Below are positions 15,244-22,839 of a stretch of DNA of 26,258 nucleotides, piece by piece. The DNA lies in NCBI GenBank assembly GCA_003649445.1, contig QMRV01000030.1:1-26258 (forward strand), in the 5' to 3' direction. Below the pieces are notes generated by a model, which was given only the letters and a program-made list of their open reading frames with translations, had not been told where the DNA came from and made no database searches. How positions within the stretch are numbered: position 1 is the first letter of the stretch; each line of letters starts with the position of its first letter. The position numbers were made by a program, and so were the translations under genes. This DNA is from Thermoprotei archaeon (GTDB lineage Archaea > Thermoproteota > Thermoprotei > Thermofilales > B15-G2).

Positions 15244-16115
15244 TTAAAGAAATAGCAGTTGCCAGCGGTAAAGGAGGCACAGGAAAAACATTTATCTCCT
15301 CTAACTTAGCTTACTTTATCCGCAAAAAGCTAGGAGAAGTAATTGCAGTAGACGCTGATGTAGAAGCCCCAGACTTGATTCTGGCTTTAGGTGGAGAAAA
15401 AAGCCGAATATCTGCCGAAGAATACTATGGCTCATATAGGCCCGTAATAGATTACACTAAATGCACTAAGTGCTGGAAATGCGTCAATTTCTGTAAATTC
15501 GGCGCCATCACTATAGGAGAAAAAGGCCCTGTAGTAGACTACAGTAAGTGCGAAGGTCTAGGTGCGTGTGCCGTAATATGTCCTGCTCAAGCAATCTCGC
15601 TGAAAGAAGCTAAAACGGGAGTAATTTACGTAGCTGAATCTGCCTTCGGAATAAAAGTTGTTACCGGCGACTTAGAGTTAGGTGGAGGGACTAGCGGCAG
15701 ACTAGTATACGAGCTTAAAAAACTTGCACGAAGCTTTCTTAACTCAGGATACGTTATTGTCGACTCAGCGCCTGGAATAGGGTGTCCAGTAGTATCAAGT
15801 ATTAGCGGAGCAGATCTCCTTGTTATTGTTGTCGAACCAACACCTCAGAGCGTTAAAGGCTCCCAAAGACTACTCAAAGTAGCTGAAACACTTGGAGTAA
15901 AGTCTGTCTGTATAGTAAATAAATACGACATAAACCCCGATTTTTCAGCAAAAATAGGCGATCTCTTGGGAATAGAAGTTGTCGGGAAAGTGCCTTATAG
16001 CAGAGACATTGTCGAGTCATATTCTATGATGACGCCACTCTTGGCTACAAAGAGCTCTCTAAAGCCACTTCTAGAAAACGCTTTTGAGAAGATATTAGAT
16101 ATTGTAAGCAAGTAG
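15240..16115 (+). CDS. MinD-superfamily P-loop ATPase with inserted ferredoxin domain; second FeS motif lacks a cysteine
   Basis: A 291-residue ATPase of the Mrp/MinD group. The deviant Walker A is GKGGTGKT (10-17) and the switch region is DADVEAPD (38-45). Between about 65 and 120 a two-cluster ferredoxin is inserted. Cluster I has all four ligands (C75, C78, C81, C85). Cluster II reads CEGLGAC followed by C114, so the second ligand position is Leu107, which would favour a [3Fe-4S] or absent cluster. Such proteins come in pairs and are proposed to assemble or insert FeS or metal clusters. The TTG start overlaps the previous stop. Its sister gene follows at 16213. Confidence 0.9.
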   Translation: MIKEIAVASGKGGTGKTFISSNLAYFIRKKLGEVIAVDADVEAPDLILALGGEKSRISAEEYYGSYRPVIDYTKCTKCWKCVNFCKFGAITIGEKGPVVDYSKCEGLGACAVICPAQAISLKEAKTGVIYVAESAFGIKVVTGDLELGGGTSGRLVYELKKLARSFLNSGYVIVDSAPGIGCPVVSSISGADLLVIVVEPTPQSVKGSQRLLKVAETLGVKSVCIVNKYDINPDFSAKIGDLLGIEVVGKVPYSRDIVESYSMMTPLLATKSSLKPLLENAFEKILDIVSK

Positions 16116-16212
16116 CCTTAACTTAGTATAGTACACTAGTTTCTTAATTCTGTGCATATGCTATTTAAGTCAGTTCAGCTACTAAGAAAGCTTAGAGAAA
16201 GCAGGTGAGAAA

Positions 16213-17064
16213 GTGATAGTAGCTATAGCTGGTGGTAAAGGAGGAACAGGAAAAACTACTGTAACAGCTTCTCTAGCTTTTCTACTATCTAAGCAGACTA
16301 AAGTTCTATTGGGAGACATCGATGTAGATAATCCATGTTCATACACTTTGCTAGGTATAGAGCCCAAACTACTTAGAGAAGTGTACGCATACAGACCAAT
16401 CATAGATGAATCTACGTGCAAGTTATGCGGTTTATGTGCAAGCTACTGTCCTGTACACGCACTTGTAGTTATTCCAGGGAAAAAGATTATTTTCGTTGAA
16501 ACACTGTGCGAAGGCTGTGGTCTATGTGAAGCTGTATGCCCTAATCAGGCTATACGTGAAGGAAGAACTGTTATAGGCTACTTAAAGACAGGCAGTAGAG
16601 AAAACTTAGACTTAATTATAGGGGAGCTGAAGCCCGGTAGCCGCAAATACCATGAAGTAGCTGAAGAAGCTATGCGAGAAATTCTTGCAAAATCTAGCCA
16701 CTACGGTATTACGCTAATAGACTGTCCTCCAGGAACAGGCTTTTCGGTAGCCGAGGCTATTAAGCACGCAGACTTAGTTATAGCAGTAACCGAGCCCAGT
16801 AGACTAGGAGTCCACGACTTAGCAAAGTTTAAGAAACTAGTGAACCTCTACGGGAAAAAGCTTATTGTTGTAGTGAATAAGTACGGTCTGCCTGGAGGAA
16901 CTTACAAAGAGCTCGAAGAAATAGCCCCTGAAAGCTATAAGATTCCTTACGATGATAAGTTAGTTAAAGCGTATATTCAGGGAAAAACCGTAGTAGAAGC
17001 CTATCCTGACTCGCCTTCAGCTAAAGCTCTCGAAGAACTCTCTCGACTTCTCTTAAAACTTTAG
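16213..17064 (+). CDS. MinD-superfamily P-loop ATPase with inserted ferredoxin domain (second copy)
   Basis: A 283-residue paralog of the preceding protein. The deviant Walker A is GGKGGTGKT (7-15) and the switch region is DIDVDNPC (35-42). The inserted ferredoxin has both clusters intact (C69, C72, C75, C79 and C99, C102, C105, C109), unlike its neighbour. The two likely form a heterodimer, as in the ORP complex and other Mrp-type pairs; that is inferred. The start is GTG, with a Shine-Dalgarno-like AGGTGAG at 16203-16209. The gene ends tail-to-tail with the DUF362 gene, whose stop overlaps its own. Confidence 0.91.
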   Translation: MIVAIAGGKGGTGKTTVTASLAFLLSKQTKVLLGDIDVDNPCSYTLLGIEPKLLREVYAYRPIIDESTCKLCGLCASYCPVHALVVIPGKKIIFVETLCEGCGLCEAVCPNQAIREGRTVIGYLKTGSRENLDLIIGELKPGSRKYHEVAEEAMREILAKSSHYGITLIDCPPGTGFSVAEAIKHADLVIAVTEPSRLGVHDLAKFKKLVNLYGKKLIVVVNKYGLPGGTYKELEEIAPESYKIPYDDKLVKAYIQGKTVVEAYPDSPSAKALEELSRLLLKL

Positions 17065-18170
17065 ATTTCTACTATTTTGTACTTAGTTGACCCTAGTCCT
17101 ATTTTTTCTCCGTGACACACTTGTATATATGGGTCTATGCCGTGGACTTCGAGAAACTTATTGACATTAGCTGGCAGTACTTCTACTTTCCCTGGCAGCG
17201 TTTGCCCTGGAATACCTTCAGCCTTATTGATTAAGTCTAGTGAAGCAGTGTCTATGGCTACTGCATCTTTCGACGAGAGTATACCTATGTCTGGTACTAG
17301 AGGGTTTGTAGACCAAGGCGTACAGTCACAGGCTACTGTTACATCGCAGACAAAATTCAAGTAAAGTATCTTCCCCTCCTTAAATGTATTTACTACAGCC
17401 GCTGCCGCTTCAGCTATAGCTTTAAGAAATCTCTCTACTCCTCTCCTATCCCATACTAGAGCTCTGTTCGGACAAACCCATACACATCTGTAGCACCTGA
17501 CACACTTCTCTTCGTCAATGACTATTTTTCCGTCTACAAGCGCTATAGCCTTGTGGTCACATGCTGAAACACATGCGCCACACCTAGTGCACTTCTCTTC
17601 GCGCCAGACTGGCGGCTCTCCTCCCAGAACATCGTGTATTCTCCTCTTCCCGGGCTTGGCAGTACATCCCATAGCTAAGTTCTTAAGTGCGCCACCAAAG
17701 CCCGCCATACGGTGGCCCTTAACGTGCGAAACTACGATCATTGCATCAGCCTCATAGATAGCTGAAGCTACTTCTACTTCCTTCAGTACTTCACCGTTGA
17801 TTTTCATTAACCTGTAGTCGTTTCCTTTGAGTCCATCAGCTATAATGACAGGAGCTCCTACAGACAAGTGATTTATTCCCTCAGCGTTGGCTATCTCCAA
17901 GTAGTCTAGTGCAGGAGGCCTACATGTATCAGTTACAAAAGGCTTACCGCCTAGTTCTTTAACTACCTCGACTATTTTCTTCAAGAAAATTGGTCTAACT
18001 ATACGAAATCCGCCGGGCGAGCCAAAGTGGGTTTTTATAGCTACAGTATCTCCTTCGCTGATAACATCTCTTATACCGGCTCTATACATTAATTCTCTAA
18101 GCCTTGCTACAGGACTGTACTCAGCTTTAAATTCCTTAATAATGTAGCTTAACAGGTAAACTGTGCTCAT
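17061..18170 (-). CDS. DUF362 protein with C-terminal 2x[4Fe-4S] ferredoxin
   Basis: A 369-residue protein. The DUF362 domain (about 1-185) shows the conserved IKTHFGSPGGFRIVRP and VSHVKGHRMAGFGGALKNL segments. A ferredoxin module with two full [4Fe-4S] motifs is inserted after it (C194, C197, C200, C204 and C223, C226, C229, C233). A further DUF362-like part follows, with DAVAIDTASLDLINK near 293-307. The family is common in anaerobes, often annotated only as a ferredoxin, and its reaction is not established. It starts at ATG, with a strong TATA box at 18191-18200. Its convergent position beside the FeS-carrying MinD pair may reflect a shared redox theme. Confidence 0.88.
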   Translation of the reverse strand: MSTVYLLSYIIKEFKAEYSPVARLRELMYRAGIRDVISEGDTVAIKTHFGSPGGFRIVRPIFLKKIVEVVKELGGKPFVTDTCRPPALDYLEIANAEGINHLSVGAPVIIADGLKGNDYRLMKINGEVLKEVEVASAIYEADAMIVVSHVKGHRMAGFGGALKNLAMGCTAKPGKRRIHDVLGGEPPVWREEKCTRCGACVSACDHKAIALVDGKIVIDEEKCVRCYRCVWVCPNRALVWDRRGVERFLKAIAEAAAAVVNTFKEGKILYLNFVCDVTVACDCTPWSTNPLVPDIGILSSKDAVAIDTASLDLINKAEGIPGQTLPGKVEVLPANVNKFLEVHGIDPYIQVCHGEKIGLGSTKYKIVEI

Positions 18171-18190
18171 AAAGAAAACGCTCTCTTAAA

Positions 18191-18200
18191 CTATATATAG
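18191..18200 (-). promoter_or_regulatory. TATA box of the DUF362 gene
   Basis: CTATATATAG is centred about 25 bases upstream of the minus-strand ATG at 18170. It lies inside the short gap after the GH18-like gene, so the DUF362 gene has its own promoter and is probably leaderless. Confidence 0.6.
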
Positions 18201-18209
18201 TCTAAGACT

Positions 18210-19292
18210 TTAGGGCTTATCTATGACGTTCCAAGTAAGCGGGTCTTCTTGACCTATTCTCCACGCAGCTACTTTATCTATACCCTTACTTAAAGCCGCT
18301 TTAACTCTAAGCTCAGTGCTTTTAGCGATCTGGAACCACACATAGTGCTTTATGTTGTCTTTATAGTAAGTGAAATAGGCTTCTCCTTTCTCTGAATCAA
18401 AGTGCACATATGCCTTGCTCTCATTAGCTATTCGAATAGCCATAGCATAAGTTACTCCTCTTCCCCTACCTCCTTCAGGCCAGTCATATCCATAGAAGGG
18501 TATACCTGCCACTATTTTTTCGCGAGGAATAGTCTGAAGAGCATAATCAAGTACATCATTGAACCAATCTAGCGGCGAAATAGGGCCCGGACTTCCGCCC
18601 GCCCAATGATAATCATATATCATAATAATTACTAAGTCGCTGTAGTTTGCTAGCGCTTTGTAGTCATATGCTCCGCTCCAGCCAGAATACGTGGGCTGAG
18701 TTTTAGCCGGTACATCTATTGTGACAAGCTTTCCTAGCGGATGTAGTTTCTCGTGGAGAAGCTTCATGAAAAGTGTAAGATTTTCTCTGTCTTCGGGAGG
18801 TATGTTTTCAAAATCTATGTTGACACCGTCATATCCCCTACTCAACACCATCTCAACTATCTGATTTACTGCTTTTTCCCGAACCTCAGGATCAGAGAGA
18901 ATTTTATGGACTATTCCTCGACTAAAATCTTTATTCGCTATTAAAGGCAGTATTTTAACACTCCATTTCCTACAATTCGACACAAACTCTTCATCGTAGA
19001 CTTTCTCTATTAGCTTTAAGTTCTCGCCAAAAACATACCACGTTGGCGAAACCCATGTAAACTTATCGTGATAACGGTAAAAATTATCCTTGCTTTTAGA
19101 ATCGTATTCAACGACCCATCCCATGAAATATACTTTAAGCTTCTCAAGTCTGCTGTTAGCCTTGATGATTTCTGTGAAATCTGCCTTTTCTCTTTTCTTT
19201 TCTTTCTCTAAAATAATTAAAGCGAGAATCGCTATAATAAAGAGTAGAGCAAGTATTATTGCAACTATTACGGCTAACTCGACAGGCTTCAC
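18210..19292 (-). CDS. Membrane-anchored GH18-family glycosidase-like protein
   Basis: A 360-residue protein with an N-terminal hydrophobic anchor at about 6-28 and a charged linker, then a GH18 TIM barrel. The catalytic signature DGVNIDFE is at 155-162, with E162 as the acid, and the family's MIYDYHW strand is at 224-230. Both match active chitinase- or YaaH/spore-germination-type hydrolases. A mature domain outside the membrane would act on an amino-sugar glycan at the cell surface or in the medium. The start is GTG at 19292, with an AT-rich TATA-like element about 25-30 bases upstream. The polymer substrate is unknown. Confidence 0.86.
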   Translation of the reverse strand: MKPVELAVIVAIILALLFIIAILALIILEKEKKREKADFTEIIKANSRLEKLKVYFMGWVVEYDSKSKDNFYRYHDKFTWVSPTWYVFGENLKLIEKVYDEEFVSNCRKWSVKILPLIANKDFSRGIVHKILSDPEVREKAVNQIVEMVLSRGYDGVNIDFENIPPEDRENLTLFMKLLHEKLHPLGKLVTIDVPAKTQPTYSGWSGAYDYKALANYSDLVIIMIYDYHWAGGSPGPISPLDWFNDVLDYALQTIPREKIVAGIPFYGYDWPEGGRGRGVTYAMAIRIANESKAYVHFDSEKGEAYFTYYKDNIKHYVWFQIAKSTELRVKAALSKGIDKVAAWRIGQEDPLTWNVIDKP

Positions 19293-19378
19293 ATAAATTG
19301 TTCGCGAAAAATATTAATAGAGTTTAGCTATAGCTGGTAGTTATTTATTCTCGGAAACAGAAGTGCATTAATGGTAGA

Positions 19379-20386
19379 ATGAGGAAAATAAAAATAGGAA
19401 TAATAGGGTGCGGCGGCATAAGCTGGGGCCATGCTTTAAGACTCCGAAGAAACCCTCATGTAGAGATCGCCGGTTTCTGCGACGTAGTTTTAGATAAAGC
19501 TAAAGCACTTTACAGTGAAATCTACGGCTATACATCTCGCTCAAAGAATATGCTGTATAGCGACTATAAGCAAATGATCGATGAAGCAGGATTAGACGCT
19601 GTCTGTATTTTCACTCCTCACACCTTACACTATCCTCAGATAATGTATGCACTAAAGAGAGGACTTCATGTACTGTCAGAGAAGCCTTTATGCTGTACTG
19701 TAAAAGAGGCAAAAGACATCGTAGAGGTATCTAAGAGAAAAGATTTAGTTGTATTGGTGTCTTATCAGAGGAGATTTATTGAGAACTTTATTAAAGCAAG
19801 AGACCTTGTTCGAGAAAAACTAGGTAGACTTAAGTTCGTCACAATATGCCTTGACCAGAATTGGAAGAGCATAGCTAAAGGTACTTGGAGAGCATCGAAG
19901 AAACTTGGCTACGGAGGTATGTTCTTTGATTCAGGAAGCCATGTAGTAGACATACTTCTCTGGATTACCGGTAAAAAGCCTGAGAAAGTCTACGCGCAAG
20001 TAGACTGCGGAGACTTTGAAGTCGATTTATATGCCTTGGTAACTGTAGAGCTCGAGGACGGAGTTTTAGCTAGCTTAAATATTTGTGGAAATAGCCCTCC
20101 CGGCATGTACGAAATCGAAACCTTTTATGGGGAGACAGGATCGGCTGTGAGGATAGAAAACGGCAAAACGATGTTTATTGACGAAAACGGCAACAGAATA
20201 GTGTTTAACACTCGAAGCTGGCTTATTGAAGGCAGTTCACCTGATGACAATTTCGTTAATTGTGTCTTGGGCTTAGAGGAAAATAAATCGCCTGCAGAAG
20301 ATTTTCTTCAAGTAATAGCGCTTACTGAAGCTGCCTACAAGTCGAGTAAAGAACAGAGACCTGTAGATATTAAGGAAATATATTAG
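19379..20386 (+). CDS. Gfo/Idh/MocA-family NAD(P)-dependent oxidoreductase
   Basis: A 335-residue sugar or inositol dehydrogenase-like protein. The Rossmann domain begins with IGIIGCGGISWGH (6-18), and the EKPLCCTVKEA segment near 99-109 holds the family's EKP motif with its catalytic lysine. The C-terminal alpha/beta domain contains GGMFFDSGSHVVDILLW (about 179-195), whose histidine corresponds to the active-site H. Oxidation or epimerisation of a sugar or sugar nucleotide is expected. It is transcribed divergently from the GH18 gene and lies before another carbohydrate-like gene, which supports a sugar context. The substrate is not determinable. Confidence 0.9.
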   Translation: MRKIKIGIIGCGGISWGHALRLRRNPHVEIAGFCDVVLDKAKALYSEIYGYTSRSKNMLYSDYKQMIDEAGLDAVCIFTPHTLHYPQIMYALKRGLHVLSEKPLCCTVKEAKDIVEVSKRKDLVVLVSYQRRFIENFIKARDLVREKLGRLKFVTICLDQNWKSIAKGTWRASKKLGYGGMFFDSGSHVVDILLWITGKKPEKVYAQVDCGDFEVDLYALVTVELEDGVLASLNICGNSPPGMYEIETFYGETGSAVRIENGKTMFIDENGNRIVFNTRSWLIEGSSPDDNFVNCVLGLEENKSPAEDFLQVIALTEAAYKSSKEQRPVDIKEIY

Positions 20387-20405
20387 TGAAGCCAAGTAAA
20401 GAAGA

Positions 20406-20413
20406 TTATATAT
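20406..20413 (+). promoter_or_regulatory. TATA box before the GH57-like gene
   Basis: TTATATAT lies about 26 bases ahead of the GTG at 20436. This spacing supports the GTG as the true start and a leaderless message separate from the upstream oxidoreductase gene. Confidence 0.5.
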
Positions 20414-20435
20414 CACTGCTTGAGTAAAAGTACTT

Positions 20436-21458
20436 GTGATATATTTAGCTCAAATACTATATTTTGATCTACTAAGCCTTCCTGAACCTGCGCGCTATTA
20501 TGCTGCAAGAGCTCTTGAAGATGCTCTCGAAGAGCTTTATTCTCTTGAAATACCTGTAAACGTTGCTGTAACTAAGTACACTATTGACTTCCTAATGAAA
20601 GAGAGAAGTAGACTTGTAGACCTACTAGAAGACTTGGCTGCTTCAAGTTTTATCGAAATAGTTACTACCTTTTCCTCTCCTCTAAATATAGAGGCTTTAT
20701 CACCCTACGCTCTAGAATCTCTCTTAGCAGTCAATCGAGATACAGTAGTAAAGGCATTTAATGTCCATCCTCAAGGTTTTTATCTTCCAAATAATTCGTG
20801 GAACCCTCTGATACTCTCTGCTTTAAGAGAAAAAGACTACACGTACCTAGTTCTCTGGAGAGACCATGAAATTACGACGAAAGTTTTTGAAGTAGAAAAC
20901 GTTCTCGGAGACAGTCTTCCAGCAGTCAACTTAAATACTGGCTTATGCTACTATTTACTAATGTATCTAAAACAAAATATTAGTAAAGAAGAGCTTTTAA
21001 AGAAATATAAAGAGAAGGCGCGAACTGTAGATGAAAACTCTATTTTAATTACCGTTATCGAGGAATCTAAATGGAATCACTTTAAGAAAATTCCAGAACT
21101 ACTGAGAACACTAAGAGAAGCGGGAAGATTTACTATTTTCAAAGACTACTTCTTCAAAGTACCCCCTTCAATTAAAGTTATTATGGAAGTCCCAAAGTAC
21201 GCTGGGAGCAATCACTACTTATTACTGTACTCTCGTGCATGGGATAAGATTGAAGAAACAAAAACTCTTGCAGACTTAGTGGAAAGAATAGGCGGAAGCC
21301 GCTCAATAATATTTCATGTTAATAAGCTTCTACAAGAAGCATGTGAAGTTCTGAGTAAAGCAGACGTATACAGAGACTCTCTTTTCATTGAGCACATAGG
21401 CTTAGCCCTCTTTAAAGTCTCGATGGCTAAAAAGCAGTTAGCATTTTCTTTAGCATAA
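20436..21458 (+). CDS. GH57/38-type beta/alpha-barrel-like protein, catalytic Glu not seen
   Basis: A 340-residue protein of uncertain family. Its layout recalls the barrel of GH57 enzymes: an ILYFDLLSLPEPARYY start, a long helix pair, an EIVTTFSSPLNIEALSP segment near 74-90, and GFYLPNNSWNPLI at 114-126 where GH57 enzymes have a P-x-G-x-W-x-x-E motif. In place of the nucleophile glutamate I see asparagine/proline. A later ILITVIEESKWNHF resembles the strand before the GH57 acid/base, but the alignment is weak. It may be a non-catalytic relative or a distant deacetylase-type barrel. Neighbours are carbohydrate-related. Confidence 0.45.
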   Translation: MIYLAQILYFDLLSLPEPARYYAARALEDALEELYSLEIPVNVAVTKYTIDFLMKERSRLVDLLEDLAASSFIEIVTTFSSPLNIEALSPYALESLLAVNRDTVVKAFNVHPQGFYLPNNSWNPLILSALREKDYTYLVLWRDHEITTKVFEVENVLGDSLPAVNLNTGLCYYLLMYLKQNISKEELLKKYKEKARTVDENSILITVIEESKWNHFKKIPELLRTLREAGRFTIFKDYFFKVPPSIKVIMEVPKYAGSNHYLLLYSRAWDKIEETKTLADLVERIGGSRSIIFHVNKLLQEACEVLSKADVYRDSLFIEHIGLALFKVSMAKKQLAFSLA

Positions 21459-21530
21459 AGAAAAATATTTTTGTCAACTCGAAAAAACAGTGAACGTTAA
21501 AAATAATTAATACATATTACATACTAAACT

Positions 21531-22094
21531 ATGGTTAAAATAGTTAAAAGAAATGGTCTCGAAGAAGATTTTCTTAAAGAGAAAATCGTTGTGAGTTGCT
21601 ATAAAGCTGGAGCACCATTAGAAGTAGCCAGAGAAATCGCAGGAGAAATAGAGAAAAAGGTTCGCGATGGAATGACTACAGATGAGATAAGAGAACTCGT
21701 GCTTAGAGAACTCGAGAAAAGAAATCCTGAATGGAGAGGAAACTTCGAGCTATACGACATCCTGGTCAAAGGCAGAGTCACTTATGAAAAAGGAAAATAC
21801 ATGGTAGTTCCTAAAGGCCACCCATTATATTTAGGTACACAGGTAGCTGATATAGGGAAAAAGGGACTAAGCGATTTAAAAGAAGTAGAGGATATACTTA
21901 AGCAACTTGAAGAAGATCTGCAGCACGGTATTTCACGAGGCACTATTCACAGGCGTACATACATACTGTTTCTAGCAGTACTGAGAACAAGAAAAATGGA
22001 CAAGGAAAGCAAATTGAAAGCTATCGAGGCTATAAATAGGTTTAGAGAAAAACTTGGATGGAAACCATTCGTGATTAAAAGACCTCTCGAGTAA
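21531..22094 (+). CDS. Stand-alone ATP-cone domain protein
   Basis: A 187-residue protein whose first 90 residues are an ATP-cone: VKIVKRNGLEEDFLKEKI, a second helix with EVAREIAGEIE, then DGMTTDEIRELV. The remaining 100 residues are helical and charged, with no catalytic motif I recognise. It is not NrdR, as there is no N-terminal zinc ribbon, and not ribonucleotide reductase. A nucleotide-sensing regulator or partner protein is the reasonable reading. The next gene is endonuclease III, and another ATP-cone in this window is fused to a nuclease, which hints at a link to DNA metabolism. An AT-rich element near 21506-21516 precedes the ATG. Confidence 0.75.
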   Translation: MVKIVKRNGLEEDFLKEKIVVSCYKAGAPLEVAREIAGEIEKKVRDGMTTDEIRELVLRELEKRNPEWRGNFELYDILVKGRVTYEKGKYMVVPKGHPLYLGTQVADIGKKGLSDLKEVEDILKQLEEDLQHGISRGTIHRRTYILFLAVLRTRKMDKESKLKAIEAINRFREKLGWKPFVIKRPLE

Positions 22095-22132
22095 AGCTTG
22101 TTTAACGTTAAGTAGTTAAGCTATCTTTTTTT
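22095..22132 (+). terminator. Candidate hairpin plus T-run terminator
   Basis: Just after the ATP-cone stop, AGCTT (22095-22099) and AAGCT (22118-22122) can pair with further imperfect TTAAC/GTTAA pairing inside, and a run of seven T follows at 22126-22132. Poly-T after a weak stem is typical of archaeal termination sites. It separates the ATP-cone and endonuclease III transcripts. Confidence 0.4.
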
Positions 22133-22141
22133 AGACTCTAT

Positions 22142-22810
22142 GTGAGTAAGCTAGGAAGCCTTATTCTCGAGAAAACAAAGTACCTGAAGTATACTAGCAG
22201 AGATTTTATTGTTTTCTGGGTTGAAGAAAATTACGGCCGAGACCTCTTTAAGCTCCTAGTTTCAATAGTTCTTTCACAGAATACAAGTGATAAAAATTCT
22301 ATAAAAGCATACGATAATCTCGAGAAGAAAATAGGCGTTACACCAGAGAAAATAGCGTCTACTAAGCTAGAAGACATCGAGGAAGCAATTAAGCCTGCGG
22401 GGCTTTATCGTCAGAAAGCATATGTAATAAAGCAGCTTGCTGAAGCTGTCTTAGAAAATAGACTCGATTTCAAAAAACTGAAAGAAATGAGCCTAGAAGA
22501 AGCTAGACGGTATCTAACTAGCTTTAAAGGAGTCGGACTCAAGACCGCAGATCTTCTCCTGCAGCTAATGGGTAAGCCAACTATAGCTGTCGACACCCAC
22601 GCTATGAGAGTCGCAGTACGCTTAGGTTTAAGCAGTAAACAGGGCTACGAGCCGGTTAGACAAGCCTTGCTAGAAGTCTTCGACCCCAAAGACTACAAGG
22701 AAGCCCACGTAAGGCTAATTTTAGTCGGAAGAAAATACTGCAAGCCAAGAAAACCTAAGTGCAGCGAATGTCCATTAAAAGATATTTGTGCCTACTGTAA
22801 AAAGACTTAA
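22142..22810 (+). CDS. nth: Endonuclease III (base-excision DNA glycosylase/AP lyase)
   Basis: A 222-residue HhH-GPD glycosylase that removes oxidised pyrimidines and cleaves at abasic sites. The helix-hairpin-helix is FKGVGLKTADLLL (128-140) with the Schiff-base lysine K134. The catalytic aspartate is D151 in VDTHAMR. The C-terminal [4Fe-4S] loop is C200-x6-C207-x2-C210-x5-C216, exactly the family spacing. Length is normal. The GTG at 22142 follows the T-run by ten bases, which leaves little room for a separate TATA box. Confidence 0.95.
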   Translation: MSKLGSLILEKTKYLKYTSRDFIVFWVEENYGRDLFKLLVSIVLSQNTSDKNSIKAYDNLEKKIGVTPEKIASTKLEDIEEAIKPAGLYRQKAYVIKQLAEAVLENRLDFKKLKEMSLEEARRYLTSFKGVGLKTADLLLQLMGKPTIAVDTHAMRVAVRLGLSSKQGYEPVRQALLEVFDPKDYKEAHVRLILVGRKYCKPRKPKCSECPLKDICAYCKKT

Positions 22811-22839
22811 GTTTATTTCTGTGACAGCAAATTTAAAAT

